A stretch of 10,031 nucleotides of DNA from Rhodoluna sp. Its GTDB lineage: Bacteria; Actinomycetota; Actinomycetes; Actinomycetales; Microbacteriaceae. Made by a program: the position numbers and the translations under genes. Below are positions 1-7,022 of this stretch, in pieces. The notes beneath the pieces are model-generated. The model had not been told where the DNA came from, made no database searches, and saw only the letters and a list, made by a program, of their open reading frames with translations. The first letter of the stretch is position 1, and every line of letters starts with the position of its first letter. The stretch is from contig JAEMTJ010000003.1 in NCBI GenBank assembly GCA_016462375.1, positions 21,635 through 31,665 on the forward strand. The letters run 5' to 3'.

Positions 1-309
1 AGAGGTAATGCTGGTAAGCAAGGACTGGTAACCGGTGAGATTTCAGAACAAGACACGCAGAAGCTCTGGGCTGCAATTGAAGCAAACCCTGGTGTTTCAA
101 TCACCATTGATCTAGTCAATAAGACCGCAACGCTTGGGGATATCAAGGTTAGTTTTGCAATCGACGAATACACTAGGTGGCGTCTACTAGAGGGCCTAGA
201 CGATATTGGTCTGACCCTCAGAGATGAAGCTGCGATCACAGATTTTGAAACAGGTAGACCGGCTTGGATGCCTAAGACATTACCTGTTAGGACAGTAGGA
301 GAACAATGA
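1..309 (+). CDS. leuD: 3-isopropylmalate dehydratase small subunit, C-terminal part (5' end outside window)
   Basis: This is the C-terminal 102 residues of LeuD, open at the left edge of the window and ending at TGA 307-309. The family is about 200 residues long, so roughly half is present. LeuD pairs with LeuC to isomerise 2-isopropylmalate to 3-isopropylmalate in cytosolic leucine synthesis. The visible part starts with RGNAGKQGL, followed by a stretch containing TRWRLLEGLDDIGLTL and a tail ending GRPAWMPKTLPV, which are typical of the LeuD C-terminus. The stop overlaps the murA start as ATGA (306-309), so the two are probably translationally coupled. LeuC is expected just upstream, outside the window. 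The identification rests on motif recognition. Confidence 0.93.
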   Translation, partial: RGNAGKQGLVTGEISEQDTQKLWAAIEANPGVSITIDLVNKTATLGDIKVSFAIDEYTRWRLLEGLDDIGLTLRDEAAITDFETGRPAWMPKTLPVRTVGEQ

Positions 310-1619
310 GTCAGATAACTGTTCAGGGTGGGAAACCACTGGTTGGTCGGGTTGAGGTTCGCGGAGCCAAGAACCTTGTCACCAAGGCAATGGTTGCCGC
401 TCTTTTGGGTGAGACGCCGAGTGAGTTGCGCGATGTCCCAAAAATCAGCGACGTCGAAGTAGTTCAGAACCTGCTTGAACTTCATGGTGTGAAGATTTCA
501 TTCAGTGATGACGGTGTCATGAAGCTTGACCCTACCAACGTGAAATCTGCTCGTATGGTTGACATCGATGCTCATGCTGGTTCTTCCCGTATCCCTATTT
601 TGTTCTGTGGCCCGCTTCTTCACCAACTAGGTGAAGCGTTTATCCCAGATCTTGGTGGTTGCCACATTGGTGATCGCCCAGTTGATTTTCACCTAGATGT
701 ACTTCGCAACTTCGGTGCAGTTATTGAGAAACTTCCTAACGGAACCAGAATGAGTGCACCTGATGGATTACACGGCGCTAAGATTTCTCTTCCTTATCCA
801 TCTGTTGGTGCAACAGAGCAAGTCCTGCTAACTGCTACTCGTGCCCAGGGGCTAACTGAACTAACCGGTGCAGCTGTCGAACCAGAGATTATGGACCTGA
901 TTGCTATCTTGCAGAAGATGGGTGCAATCATTTCAGTTGATACAGACCGAGTTATTCGGATCGAAGGCGTTGCTACCCTTAACGGTTATTCACACCGAGC
1001 ACTCTTTGATAGAAATGAAGCGGCCTCCTGGGCTGCAGCAGCGCTTGCCACCGGTGGAGACATCTTCGTCGGTGGAGCAAAACAGCAGGAAATGACTGCA
1101 TTCCTAAATGTATTTAGGAAAATTGGTGGAGCATTTGAAATTGAAGATGAAGGTATTCGCTTCAGACATCCTGGTGGGGAACTGCAACCGGTAGTAATTG
1201 AAACTGATGTGCACCCAGGTTTTATGACTGACTGGCAGCAGCCGTTGGTTGTTGCCCTTACTCAGGCAACAGGACTATCGATTGTTCACGAAACTGTGTA
1301 TGAAAACAGATTTGGTTTTACTGATGCATTGGTTCAGATGGGTGCTCAGGTTCAGATCTATCGTGAGTGTCTGGGAGGTAACCCTTGCCGTTTCGGTCAG
1401 CGTAACTTCTATCACTCAGCTGTTATTTCTGGACCTAGCAAACTGCGCGGTGCGGATATTCGTGTTCCAGATCTTCGTGGTGGTTTTAGTCATATGGTGG
1501 CAGCTCTTGCTGCTGAAGGAACATCTAACGTCACTAACGTGCAACTAATCTCTCGGGGCTACGAACACTTCCTAGACAAGCTGAAAGCTCTTGGCGCTGA
1601 CTTTAGTTATTCGGAATAA
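306..1619 (+). CDS. murA: UDP-N-acetylglucosamine 1-carboxyvinyltransferase
   Basis: MurA transfers enolpyruvate from phosphoenolpyruvate to UDP-GlcNAc, the first committed step of peptidoglycan synthesis in the cytosol. The 437-residue product fits the family (about 420-440). Visible landmarks are the RGAKN substrate-binding motif with Lys22, the catalytic loop GGCHIGDRPVDFH with Cys119 and Arg124, the catalytic Asp309 in HPGFMTDWQQP, and Arg391 in DLRGG. The protein ends with the RGYEHFLDKLKALGAD segment. It resembles the Microbacteriaceae form (KNLVTKAMVAALLGETPSELRDVP near the N-terminus). The catalytic Cys is kept, unlike mycobacterial MurA, which has Asp there; by family knowledge this predicts fosfomycin can react with it. 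The start is supported by AGGAG at 297-301, 4 nt upstream, and by the ATGA overlap with leuD. Confidence 0.97.
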   Translation: MSQITVQGGKPLVGRVEVRGAKNLVTKAMVAALLGETPSELRDVPKISDVEVVQNLLELHGVKISFSDDGVMKLDPTNVKSARMVDIDAHAGSSRIPILFCGPLLHQLGEAFIPDLGGCHIGDRPVDFHLDVLRNFGAVIEKLPNGTRMSAPDGLHGAKISLPYPSVGATEQVLLTATRAQGLTELTGAAVEPEIMDLIAILQKMGAIISVDTDRVIRIEGVATLNGYSHRALFDRNEAASWAAAALATGGDIFVGGAKQQEMTAFLNVFRKIGGAFEIEDEGIRFRHPGGELQPVVIETDVHPGFMTDWQQPLVVALTQATGLSIVHETVYENRFGFTDALVQMGAQVQIYRECLGGNPCRFGQRNFYHSAVISGPSKLRGADIRVPDLRGGFSHMVAALAAEGTSNVTNVQLISRGYEHFLDKLKALGADFSYSE

Positions 1620-1621
1620 CA

Positions 1622-2509
1622 ATGGCTAAAAAGTCCTCTGAACAAATAAAAATGCCAGAGCTTCGCCCGGGCATTGAAATCACTTGGCAGATCAGAACCC
1701 TGGCTTGGATACTTTGGCCTTGGGTTAGATTGCTCTATCGGTTGAACGTCACCGGTAAAGAAAACCTCCCCAAGGGCACGGGCTATGTCTTAGCCTCTAA
1801 TCACGTGACAACTATTGATGCTCTGGCAGTCGCATTCATGATGTTTTTCAATTTAGGTAGAGCACCGCACTTCCTCGCCAAAGAAGGTTTGTTTAACACT
1901 CCGATAGTTGGGCCAGTATTACTTGCCTGCGGTCAGATACCGGTATTTAGATCTGGTCGTGGAAACTCAGATCCAATGGAATCTGCATACAAAGTTCTTA
2001 GAGCTGGTCACGTCATTGGCATTTTCCCTGAAGGATCCCTTACCCGTGAGCCGAACCAGTGGCCGATGCGGGCAAGAACCGGTGCTATTCGTTTGGCTCT
2101 AGAAACCGGTGTTCCGATTGTGCCGATGGGTCAGTGGGGAACTGAAGTAGTCATGGACACATACTCCTCAAAGATTTTCCCTAAACCTTGGCACAAGGTA
2201 AACATGATCATTGGTAAGCCTATTGACCTGAGTAAATATCACGGCAAGAAGGTAAGCGTTGAGGAGATGGTTGCCCTCAGCGATGAAGTGATGGTTGAAA
2301 TCACCAAGATTGTCGAACAGCTTCGTGGTGAGAAAGCTCCAGCTAAAAGATTTGTTCCTGGCGAACACGGATTACCAGAGCATGGAAACTTCAAGAAGTT
2401 TCTTATTCTAAAAGCAGAGAACGATAGACGTGCTGCAGCAGGTTTGGAACCGCTTCCTGCCAATGCCAAAGTCAAAGGTAAAAGGATAGTTGTGAGGAAA
2501 AACAAATGA
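1622..2509 (+). CDS. plsC: PlsC-type 1-acyl-sn-glycerol-3-phosphate acyltransferase
   Basis: This is a membrane-associated lysophosphatidate acyltransferase family protein of 295 residues. The four acyltransferase blocks appear in order: NHVTTID with the catalytic His61 and Asp66 (HX4D), GQIPVFR near 104-110, FPEGSLTRE at 135-143, and VPIVPMG at 164-170. A hydrophobic, Trp-rich stretch near residues 26-40 probably helps it sit on the membrane. The C-terminal 60 or so residues run past the catalytic domain and end in a strongly basic tail. It starts 2 nt after the murA stop with no clear Shine-Dalgarno sequence, so it is probably read by coupling with murA. The next gene, gpsA, makes the glycerol-3-phosphate that feeds this pathway. 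The exact acyl acceptor is inferred from family and context. Confidence 0.9.
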   Translation: MAKKSSEQIKMPELRPGIEITWQIRTLAWILWPWVRLLYRLNVTGKENLPKGTGYVLASNHVTTIDALAVAFMMFFNLGRAPHFLAKEGLFNTPIVGPVLLACGQIPVFRSGRGNSDPMESAYKVLRAGHVIGIFPEGSLTREPNQWPMRARTGAIRLALETGVPIVPMGQWGTEVVMDTYSSKIFPKPWHKVNMIIGKPIDLSKYHGKKVSVEEMVALSDEVMVEITKIVEQLRGEKAPAKRFVPGEHGLPEHGNFKKFLILKAENDRRAAAGLEPLPANAKVKGKRIVVRKNK

Positions 2510-3507
2510 CTCAGATTGCAGTTATCGGTGCAGGTTCATGGGGAACCACTTTCGCGAAAGTTCTAGTTGATGCTGGCAATGATGTGCTGCTCTGGTCAAG
2601 AAGAGAAGAACTAACTGAAGAGATCAACAGCTCACATCGCAATGGTGATTACATGCCGGGTATCAACCTGCCAGAGACACTAGTTGCATCCAGTGATATT
2701 GCTCATGTTCTCAAGGGTGCTACCCAGGTTTATATAGCAGTCCCATCACAGACGCTGAGAGATAACCTTGAAAGCTGGGGAAACCTCATTGAATCTGATG
2801 CGATTGTGGTTTCTCTAATGAAAGGTGTCGAGCAAAGCTCAGGGCTTCGAATGAGCGAAGTTATTGCCGAAGTGCTAAAACTTTCACAGGATCAAATCTG
2901 TGTTGTTTCTGGCCCTAACCTTTCACTAGAAATTGCTTCTGAGCAACCGGCGGCCTGTGTTGCCGCCTGCACCTCCGAAGAGAACGCCCATCTGGTTGCC
3001 GCTGCTGCCACCAATCAATACTTCACAACCTTCACCAACAAAGACGTGATTGGTACTGAGTTCGGTGGAATTCTAAAGAATTTAATCGCGGTTGCTATCG
3101 GTATCGTAAACGGTGTCGGCTACGGTCAAAACACCAAGGCATCGATTATGACCAGAGGCTTAGCTGAAATCTCTCGCTTTGCTCAGGCCTTCGGTGCAAA
3201 GAAGAAGACCATGGTTGGTTTAGCCGGTCTTGGCGATCTAATTGCGACCTCTGAATCTCCTCTTTCTCGTAACCACAAGGCAGGAGAAATGCTGGGCAAG
3301 GGCTATTCAAAGCGAGAGGTGCTAAAGCGTTTGTCTCAGACCGCGGAAGGGCTAACTTCTGTTGCACCGATTCTGAAACTTGCTGCCCAAAAAGGTGTCT
3401 CGATGCCGATTGTTGAACAAGTCCAGCTAGTCCTTGAAGGCAAGATGAGTCCTAAAGATATCGGCCCTGGGCTTACCCGCGGTAACGATTCTCCAGAGGC
3501 AGAGTAA
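2506..3507 (+). CDS. gpsA: NAD(P)-dependent glycerol-3-phosphate dehydrogenase
   Basis: GpsA reduces dihydroxyacetone phosphate to sn-glycerol 3-phosphate for phospholipid synthesis. The 333-residue protein has an N-terminal Rossmann motif GAGSWGTTFA (residues 8-17), a MKG segment with Lys106, VSGPN at 134-138, the catalytic Lys191 in GGILKN, and GLAGLGDLIAT near 238-248 followed by SRN with Arg255, all in the family order. The start is supported by GAGGA at 2494-2498, 7 nt upstream. It overlaps plsC by 4 nt (ATGA) and ddl by 1 nt (TAATG), so it sits in the middle of the coupled operon. Nothing looks truncated or unusual. Confidence 0.97.
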   Translation: MTQIAVIGAGSWGTTFAKVLVDAGNDVLLWSRREELTEEINSSHRNGDYMPGINLPETLVASSDIAHVLKGATQVYIAVPSQTLRDNLESWGNLIESDAIVVSLMKGVEQSSGLRMSEVIAEVLKLSQDQICVVSGPNLSLEIASEQPAACVAACTSEENAHLVAAAATNQYFTTFTNKDVIGTEFGGILKNLIAVAIGIVNGVGYGQNTKASIMTRGLAEISRFAQAFGAKKKTMVGLAGLGDLIATSESPLSRNHKAGEMLGKGYSKREVLKRLSQTAEGLTSVAPILKLAAQKGVSMPIVEQVQLVLEGKMSPKDIGPGLTRGNDSPEAE

Positions 3508-4589
3508 TGCAGCGTGTAGTTCTCCTATTTGGTGGTGCTTCTAACGAGCACTCAATCTCTTGCGCAACAGCAAGTGGAGTGCTTTCCGCCATTGATAGAG
3601 CTAAGTATCAGGTGATACCGGTTGGGATAACCAGGGCTGGACAATTTGTTCCAGCAGTAGATGATCTCAAGCACTGGGCACTAACCGAAGGTGAACTGCC
3701 AGAAGTTGTCTTTGCAGGCGAAAGCATCATTTGGCCATCAGCTGGTAGTAAAGAACTCAAGTATTCAAAAGCTGACGGGAGCGTTCACACACTTGGAGTG
3801 ATTGATGTTGTCTTCCCGGTACTGCATGGACCTAACGGTGAAGACGGCACAATGCAAGGTTTTCTTGAATTGCTAAATCTTCCCTATGTTGGCAACGGAG
3901 TTTTTGCCTCAGCTGCTGGAATGGATAAAGAGTTCTCCAAGGCATTATTCATAGCAGCAGGATTGCCGGTAACTCCACATGTGGTTATTCACAAGCAGCA
4001 ATGGTTAGCCGACCCTGAAACTGTCTTAGCGAATATCAAGAAACTAGGAACTCTGCCACTGTTTGTGAAGCCTGCTCGCGCAGGATCTTCAGTTGGTGTT
4101 TCTAAAGTCAAAGACATGGCTGATTTTGCTAAAGCTTTGGAAGTTGCTTTCAATGAAGACAGCAAGGTAACGGTCGAACAGGGTCTTGTTGGTCGTGAAG
4201 TTGAGTGTGCTGTGCTCTCTCAACGTGGTGGCGGTGCCCCTAGAGTTTCTGTTGCCGGAGAGATTGTTATGAAGACCAGAGAGTTCTATGACTTCGACGC
4301 TAAGTATCGTGATGGCGATGCGGCTGAACTTATTTGCCCAGCAGATTTGACTCCGGAGCAGCTCGCTGAAATGCAAGCACTGGCTAGAAGAGCTTTCAAT
4401 GCTCTTGGTTGTTTTGGTTTAGCTAGAGCTGACTTTTTTCTCACTAAAGATGGTTTTTTTGTGAATGAACTAAACCTGATGCCGGGATTCACACCTATTT
4501 CGATGTATCCAAAGTGTTGGCAAGCGACAGGCATGACTTACACAGATCTAATTGATGAACTAATCCAGTTAGCTTTCGAGAGAAACTAA
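3507..4589 (+). CDS. ddl: D-alanine--D-alanine ligase
   Basis: Ddl joins two D-alanines using ATP to give the dipeptide added by MurF to the peptidoglycan precursor. The 360 residues show the ATP-grasp layout: GGASNEHSIS with Glu14 at the first D-Ala site, HGPNGEDGT at 107-115, the ATP-binding KPARAGSSVGVSK at 188-200, the omega-loop EFYDFDAKY at 259-267, and the metal-binding NELNLMPGFT at 320-329 (Glu321, Asn323). The Lys-Tyr in the omega loop fits D-Ala-D-Ala rather than D-Ala-D-Lac specificity. Leu324 sits where the family usually has Thr. The ATG overlaps the gpsA stop by 1 nt, with AGAGG at 3495-3499 as ribosome-binding site. It is the last gene of the operon, and its stop interlocks with that of the convergent lipoprotein gene. 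Confidence 0.97.
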   Translation: MQRVVLLFGGASNEHSISCATASGVLSAIDRAKYQVIPVGITRAGQFVPAVDDLKHWALTEGELPEVVFAGESIIWPSAGSKELKYSKADGSVHTLGVIDVVFPVLHGPNGEDGTMQGFLELLNLPYVGNGVFASAAGMDKEFSKALFIAAGLPVTPHVVIHKQQWLADPETVLANIKKLGTLPLFVKPARAGSSVGVSKVKDMADFAKALEVAFNEDSKVTVEQGLVGREVECAVLSQRGGGAPRVSVAGEIVMKTREFYDFDAKYRDGDAAELICPADLTPEQLAEMQALARRAFNALGCFGLARADFFLTKDGFFVNELNLMPGFTPISMYPKCWQATGMTYTDLIDELIQLAFERN

Positions 4590-4590
4590 C
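4568..4590. other. stem-loop with GNRA-type loop at the ddl/lipoprotein stop codons
   Basis: GTTAG (4568-4572) pairs with CTAAC (4586-4590), and TTTC (4574-4577) pairs with GAAA (4582-4585). This leaves one bulged C (4573) and a GAGA tetraloop on the plus strand. The 9-bp stem holds the stop codons of both convergent genes. There is no T-tract on either side, so it is not a standard intrinsic terminator. It may mark transcript 3' ends or slow read-through between the two converging genes, but that is inference. Part of the pairing is constrained by codons and could be chance. Confidence 0.4.
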
Positions 4591-5035
4591 CCAAACACTT
4601 ATTGCTGCTCGGGGTGAACTGCACTGCCTGCCCTAAATCTTCAAGAACAGTTGCTCCTGATGCCTTCTCAGAATCGATAGTTATCGAGGTTGCCGGGGTC
4701 CTGCCAAAACTAGTAAATGTGTAGTTCGGCTTAGCCGACTCATCAACAATCCAGTCCACGCCACCTGCTGTTATGCAAGGCAGTGCGCTTACAAGGACAG
4801 GAGTTAGACCGCAGCGCAAAGTAACTGCTACCGGGGTTCCCCAGGCAGCTGTGCTCTGCGAGTTGGTGGATCTCTTTGCTAAGCCATCAGTTTCTGTTGG
4901 CAGCCGAACGATAACTTCAGCACAGGAAGGGTTGTTGGCGTCATCCGCTGAAGGTATTACTACTGTGGCGGCACAGCCAGCTAGCGCCGGCACCAAGAGC
5001 AAAAGACCCATTGTCCTAATTAGAAACTTCATCAT
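4586..5035 (-). CDS. DUF3515 family lipoprotein
   Basis: This is a 149-residue predicted lipoprotein. A short basic N-terminus (MMKFLIRTMG), a hydrophobic core (LLLLVPA) and the lipobox LAGC with Cys21 predict lipid attachment and export to the outer face of the membrane. The mature part contains Cys38, Cys75, Cys87 and Cys147, which could form disulfides. The position next to ddl and thiL and the opposite strand match the DUF3515 family in other Actinobacteria (M. tuberculosis Rv2980 lies between ddlA and thiL). Its function is unknown. Two ATG codons (5035 and 5032) are possible starts. AAAGG at 5050-5046 on the minus strand is 10 nt from the first. Only 20 nt separate it from the divergent thiL. 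Confidence 0.85.
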   Translation of the reverse strand: MMKFLIRTMGLLLLVPALAGCAATVVIPSADDANNPSCAEVIVRLPTETDGLAKRSTNSQSTAAWGTPVAVTLRCGLTPVLVSALPCITAGGVDWIVDESAKPNYTFTSFGRTPATSITIDSEKASGATVLEDLGQAVQFTPSSNKCLG

Positions 5036-5043
5036 AAACAGGC

Positions 5044-5049
5044 TACCTT
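5044..5049 (+). promoter_or_regulatory. putative -10 box for leaderless thiL transcription
   Basis: TACCTT fits the actinobacterial TANNNT -10 pattern and is followed by exactly 6 nt and then the GTG start of thiL at 5056, so a transcript would begin at or next to the start codon. No good -35 hexamer is visible about 17 nt upstream. The same bases read on the minus strand give AAGGTA, which overlaps the likely ribosome-binding site of the divergent lipoprotein gene. Confidence 0.45.
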
Positions 5050-5055
5050 TGAGAT

Positions 5056-6033
5056 GTGAGTCAAGAGAGTACTTTAGCGAATCTAGGGGAGTCCGAGTCC
5101 CTTAGGAGAACCATCGGCAGGCTAATCCAAGGTGAATACACCCTCGTCGGCCCCGGCGATGATGCTGCAGTGGTTAGAGCACCTGACAGTCGCTATGTCG
5201 TCACCACTGACACCATGATCGAAGTCCATGACTTCAGATTGGATTGGTCAACTGGATTCGATCTAGGATTCAAGGCCATTGCTTCAAATGTTGCAGATGT
5301 CGCTGCCATGGGTGCCAAACCGACTGCGCTAGTAGTTGCGATTGCTCTTCCTGGAACTACAGACATCTCCTGGTTAGAGGCATTCGCAGATGGCCTAAAT
5401 GCTGCAATAACTGAATTGGCACCAGGGGCTGAAGTTGTTGGAGGAGATATTGCTCGCTCAGAACAAGTTTTTATTTCTGTCACAGCTCACGGCGATCTAG
5501 AGGGTAGAGAACCTGTTCTTCGATCTGGGGCTAAACCAGGAGACGTGCTAGCCGTTGCTGGCACTCTAGGCAGAGCGGCAGCAGGCCTATCAATACTGCA
5601 ATCCGGAATAGCTGATGTAATTAGCGCTTTCGATGATCTTGTCGGAATTCAACTAAGACCACAGCCACCAATTAGTGCCGGGGTGTCGGCTTCTTTAGCT
5701 GGCGCAACTTCAATGCTAGATATCTCAGATGGTCTTGCCAGAGATGCGCACCGTATCGCTAAGGCATCTGGTGTTTCAATTGAAATCAACGGCAAAGACC
5801 TGCAAGGTTTTGAGGCAACTTTAGAACAAGCTGCAATGCGGCTTGGTGTGCATAGTTCTGATTGGGTTAGATTCGGTGGAGAAGACCATTCGCTATTGGC
5901 AACTTTTCCTGCTGATGCAGTTATCCCCAGGGAGTTCAAACCTATTGGTCAGGTAGTTACTCAAACAGATAACTTGGTGACTCTTGATGGAATTGAACTT
6001 CAGCAAAATGGTTGGGATTCGATAAGAGGTTAA
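5056..6033 (+). CDS. thiL: thiamine-monophosphate kinase
   Basis: ThiL phosphorylates thiamine monophosphate to thiamine diphosphate, the active cofactor, using ATP. The 325-residue protein has the expected AIR synthase-like fold markers: GPGDDAAV with Asp35 and Asp36, TTDTMIEVHDF with Asp52, KAIASNVADVAAMGA near 73-87, GGDIARSE with Asp131, DISDG at 222-226, and FGGEDH at 273-278. His in GGEDH, where many bacteria have Tyr, is common in Actinobacteria. The GTG at 5056 is chosen because the N-terminal length fits the family and no later in-frame start keeps the first helix. There is no convincing Shine-Dalgarno sequence; leaderless initiation is likely. It lies 20 nt from the divergent DUF3515 gene and ends 5 nt before the convergent dapD stop. 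Confidence 0.95.
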   Translation: MSQESTLANLGESESLRRTIGRLIQGEYTLVGPGDDAAVVRAPDSRYVVTTDTMIEVHDFRLDWSTGFDLGFKAIASNVADVAAMGAKPTALVVAIALPGTTDISWLEAFADGLNAAITELAPGAEVVGGDIARSEQVFISVTAHGDLEGREPVLRSGAKPGDVLAVAGTLGRAAAGLSILQSGIADVISAFDDLVGIQLRPQPPISAGVSASLAGATSMLDISDGLARDAHRIAKASGVSIEINGKDLQGFEATLEQAAMRLGVHSSDWVRFGGEDHSLLATFPADAVIPREFKPIGQVVTQTDNLVTLDGIELQQNGWDSIRG

Positions 6034-6038
6034 AGCTG

Positions 6039-6992
6039 CTATTGGCCGGTGTGTAGCGTTGCGTTCAGCGTGATTCCAACACCAGTTCTAGGAAGTACCT
6101 CAACTCGGCCGTTTACTGAGTTTCTTCTAAACAGAAGATTTGGTTGACCACTTAGTTCAACAGCTTTTACTGTTCTTTCTTCCGAGCCATCGATGATGGT
6201 GACTTTAGTTCCTGCGGTCACATACAAACCTGCTTCAACCACTGAATCATCTCCAAGGGAGATACCAATGCCCGAGTTAGCGCCGAGGAGCGCTCGCTCA
6301 CCAATCTTTACTCGTTCTCTTCCGCCTCCAGAGAGTGTGCCCATAATGGATGCACCACCACCGATATCTGATCCATTGCCGACAACAACTCCCTGAGCAA
6401 TTCGGCCTTCGACCATTGCAATCCCTAGGGTTCCAGCATTAAAGTTCACAAAGCCCTCGTGCATGATTGTGGTCCCCGGGGACAGGTATGCGCCTAGCCT
6501 TACTCGGTTCGCATCTGCTATACGAACACCTTTAGGAACTACGTAGTCAACCAGTCTTGGGAACTTATCAATTGAGTGCACTGTGACGCCTTGGCGAACG
6601 AGAGTTGGTAGCAGTTTTTCATAGTCTGAAACTGAGATTGCTCCAATTGAACTGAAGGCAACTATGGGCAAGTGTGCCATGAGGTTATCTAGGTTGATGC
6701 TGTTTGGTTGGACTAATAGGTGCGATAGTAAGTGAAGTCTTAGGTAGGCATCTGGAGTAGAAGAGACCGGTGCTGAGAGTTCAATCTCGGTTCTAACTGC
6801 TTTGGTCTCAACGTTTCTTCTCGGGTCTTTACCGATCAGTGCATCAAAGTCTTTATCCATCAAATAGATGGCATCGGATTTAGGGGCTTGGCCCAGGGAA
6901 GGTTTTGGGTACCAGGTATCCAAAATGTTGCCATCGCTGGCGATGGTGGCTAACCCCATGCCCCAGGCATGATTCTCTACAAAATTATTCAT
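6039..6992 (-). CDS. dapD: 2,3,4,5-tetrahydropyridine-2,6-dicarboxylate N-succinyltransferase
   Basis: DapD transfers succinyl from succinyl-CoA to tetrahydrodipicolinate in the succinylase route to meso-diaminopimelate and lysine. It is the actinobacterial form: an N-terminal alpha/beta domain (WGMGLATIASDGNILDTWYP), then a left-handed beta-helix of hexapeptide repeats around residues 157-262 (for example ADANRVRLGAYLSPG), with the MHEGFVNFNAGT segment carrying the likely catalytic Glu near residue 179. The ATG at 6992 gives 317 residues, the same as M. tuberculosis DapD as I recall it. In-frame GTG (6995) and TTG (7001) starts also exist. A GAGGG run lies only 2 nt before the ATG, which is too close for normal ribosome binding, while a TAACCT box lies 5 nt before the GTG. 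It is divergent from dapE, the enzyme two steps later. Confidence 0.94.
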   Translation of the reverse strand: MNNFVENHAWGMGLATIASDGNILDTWYPKPSLGQAPKSDAIYLMDKDFDALIGKDPRRNVETKAVRTEIELSAPVSSTPDAYLRLHLLSHLLVQPNSINLDNLMAHLPIVAFSSIGAISVSDYEKLLPTLVRQGVTVHSIDKFPRLVDYVVPKGVRIADANRVRLGAYLSPGTTIMHEGFVNFNAGTLGIAMVEGRIAQGVVVGNGSDIGGGASIMGTLSGGGRERVKIGERALLGANSGIGISLGDDSVVEAGLYVTAGTKVTIIDGSEERTVKAVELSGQPNLLFRRNSVNGRVEVLPRTGVGITLNATLHTGQ

Positions 6993-7000
6993 CACCCTCA

Positions 7001-7016
7001 AGGTTACTTGTAGGCT
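7001..7016. promoter_or_regulatory. putative back-to-back -10 boxes between dapD and dapE
   Basis: On the plus strand TAGGCT (7011-7016) is followed by exactly 6 nt and the dapE GTG at 7023. On the minus strand TAACCT (7006-7001) is followed by 5 nt and an in-frame dapD GTG at 6995, or 8 nt and the ATG at 6992. Both fit TANNNT, and both would give transcripts with almost no leader. The AGG inside TAGGCT is alternatively an 8-nt-spaced Shine-Dalgarno remnant for dapE. No convincing -35 sequences are seen. The arrangement would place two promoters within 16 nt. Confidence 0.4.
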
Positions 7017-7022
7017 GGGGTC

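Noticed and set aside
5036..5055. TPP riboswitch before thiL
   Set aside because: The gap is only 20 nt, far too short for a THI element, and neither conserved core motif is visible.
4773..5105. Plus-strand open frame of 110 codons opposite the lipoprotein gene
   Set aside because: It lies antisense to a gene with a clear lipobox signal peptide, runs into thiL in another frame, and has no recognisable domain.
6993..7001. TTG at 7001 as the dapD start
   Set aside because: The TTG uses the last base of the possible -10 box, has no ribosome-binding site, and only adds three residues. The ATG or GTG just downstream is more likely.
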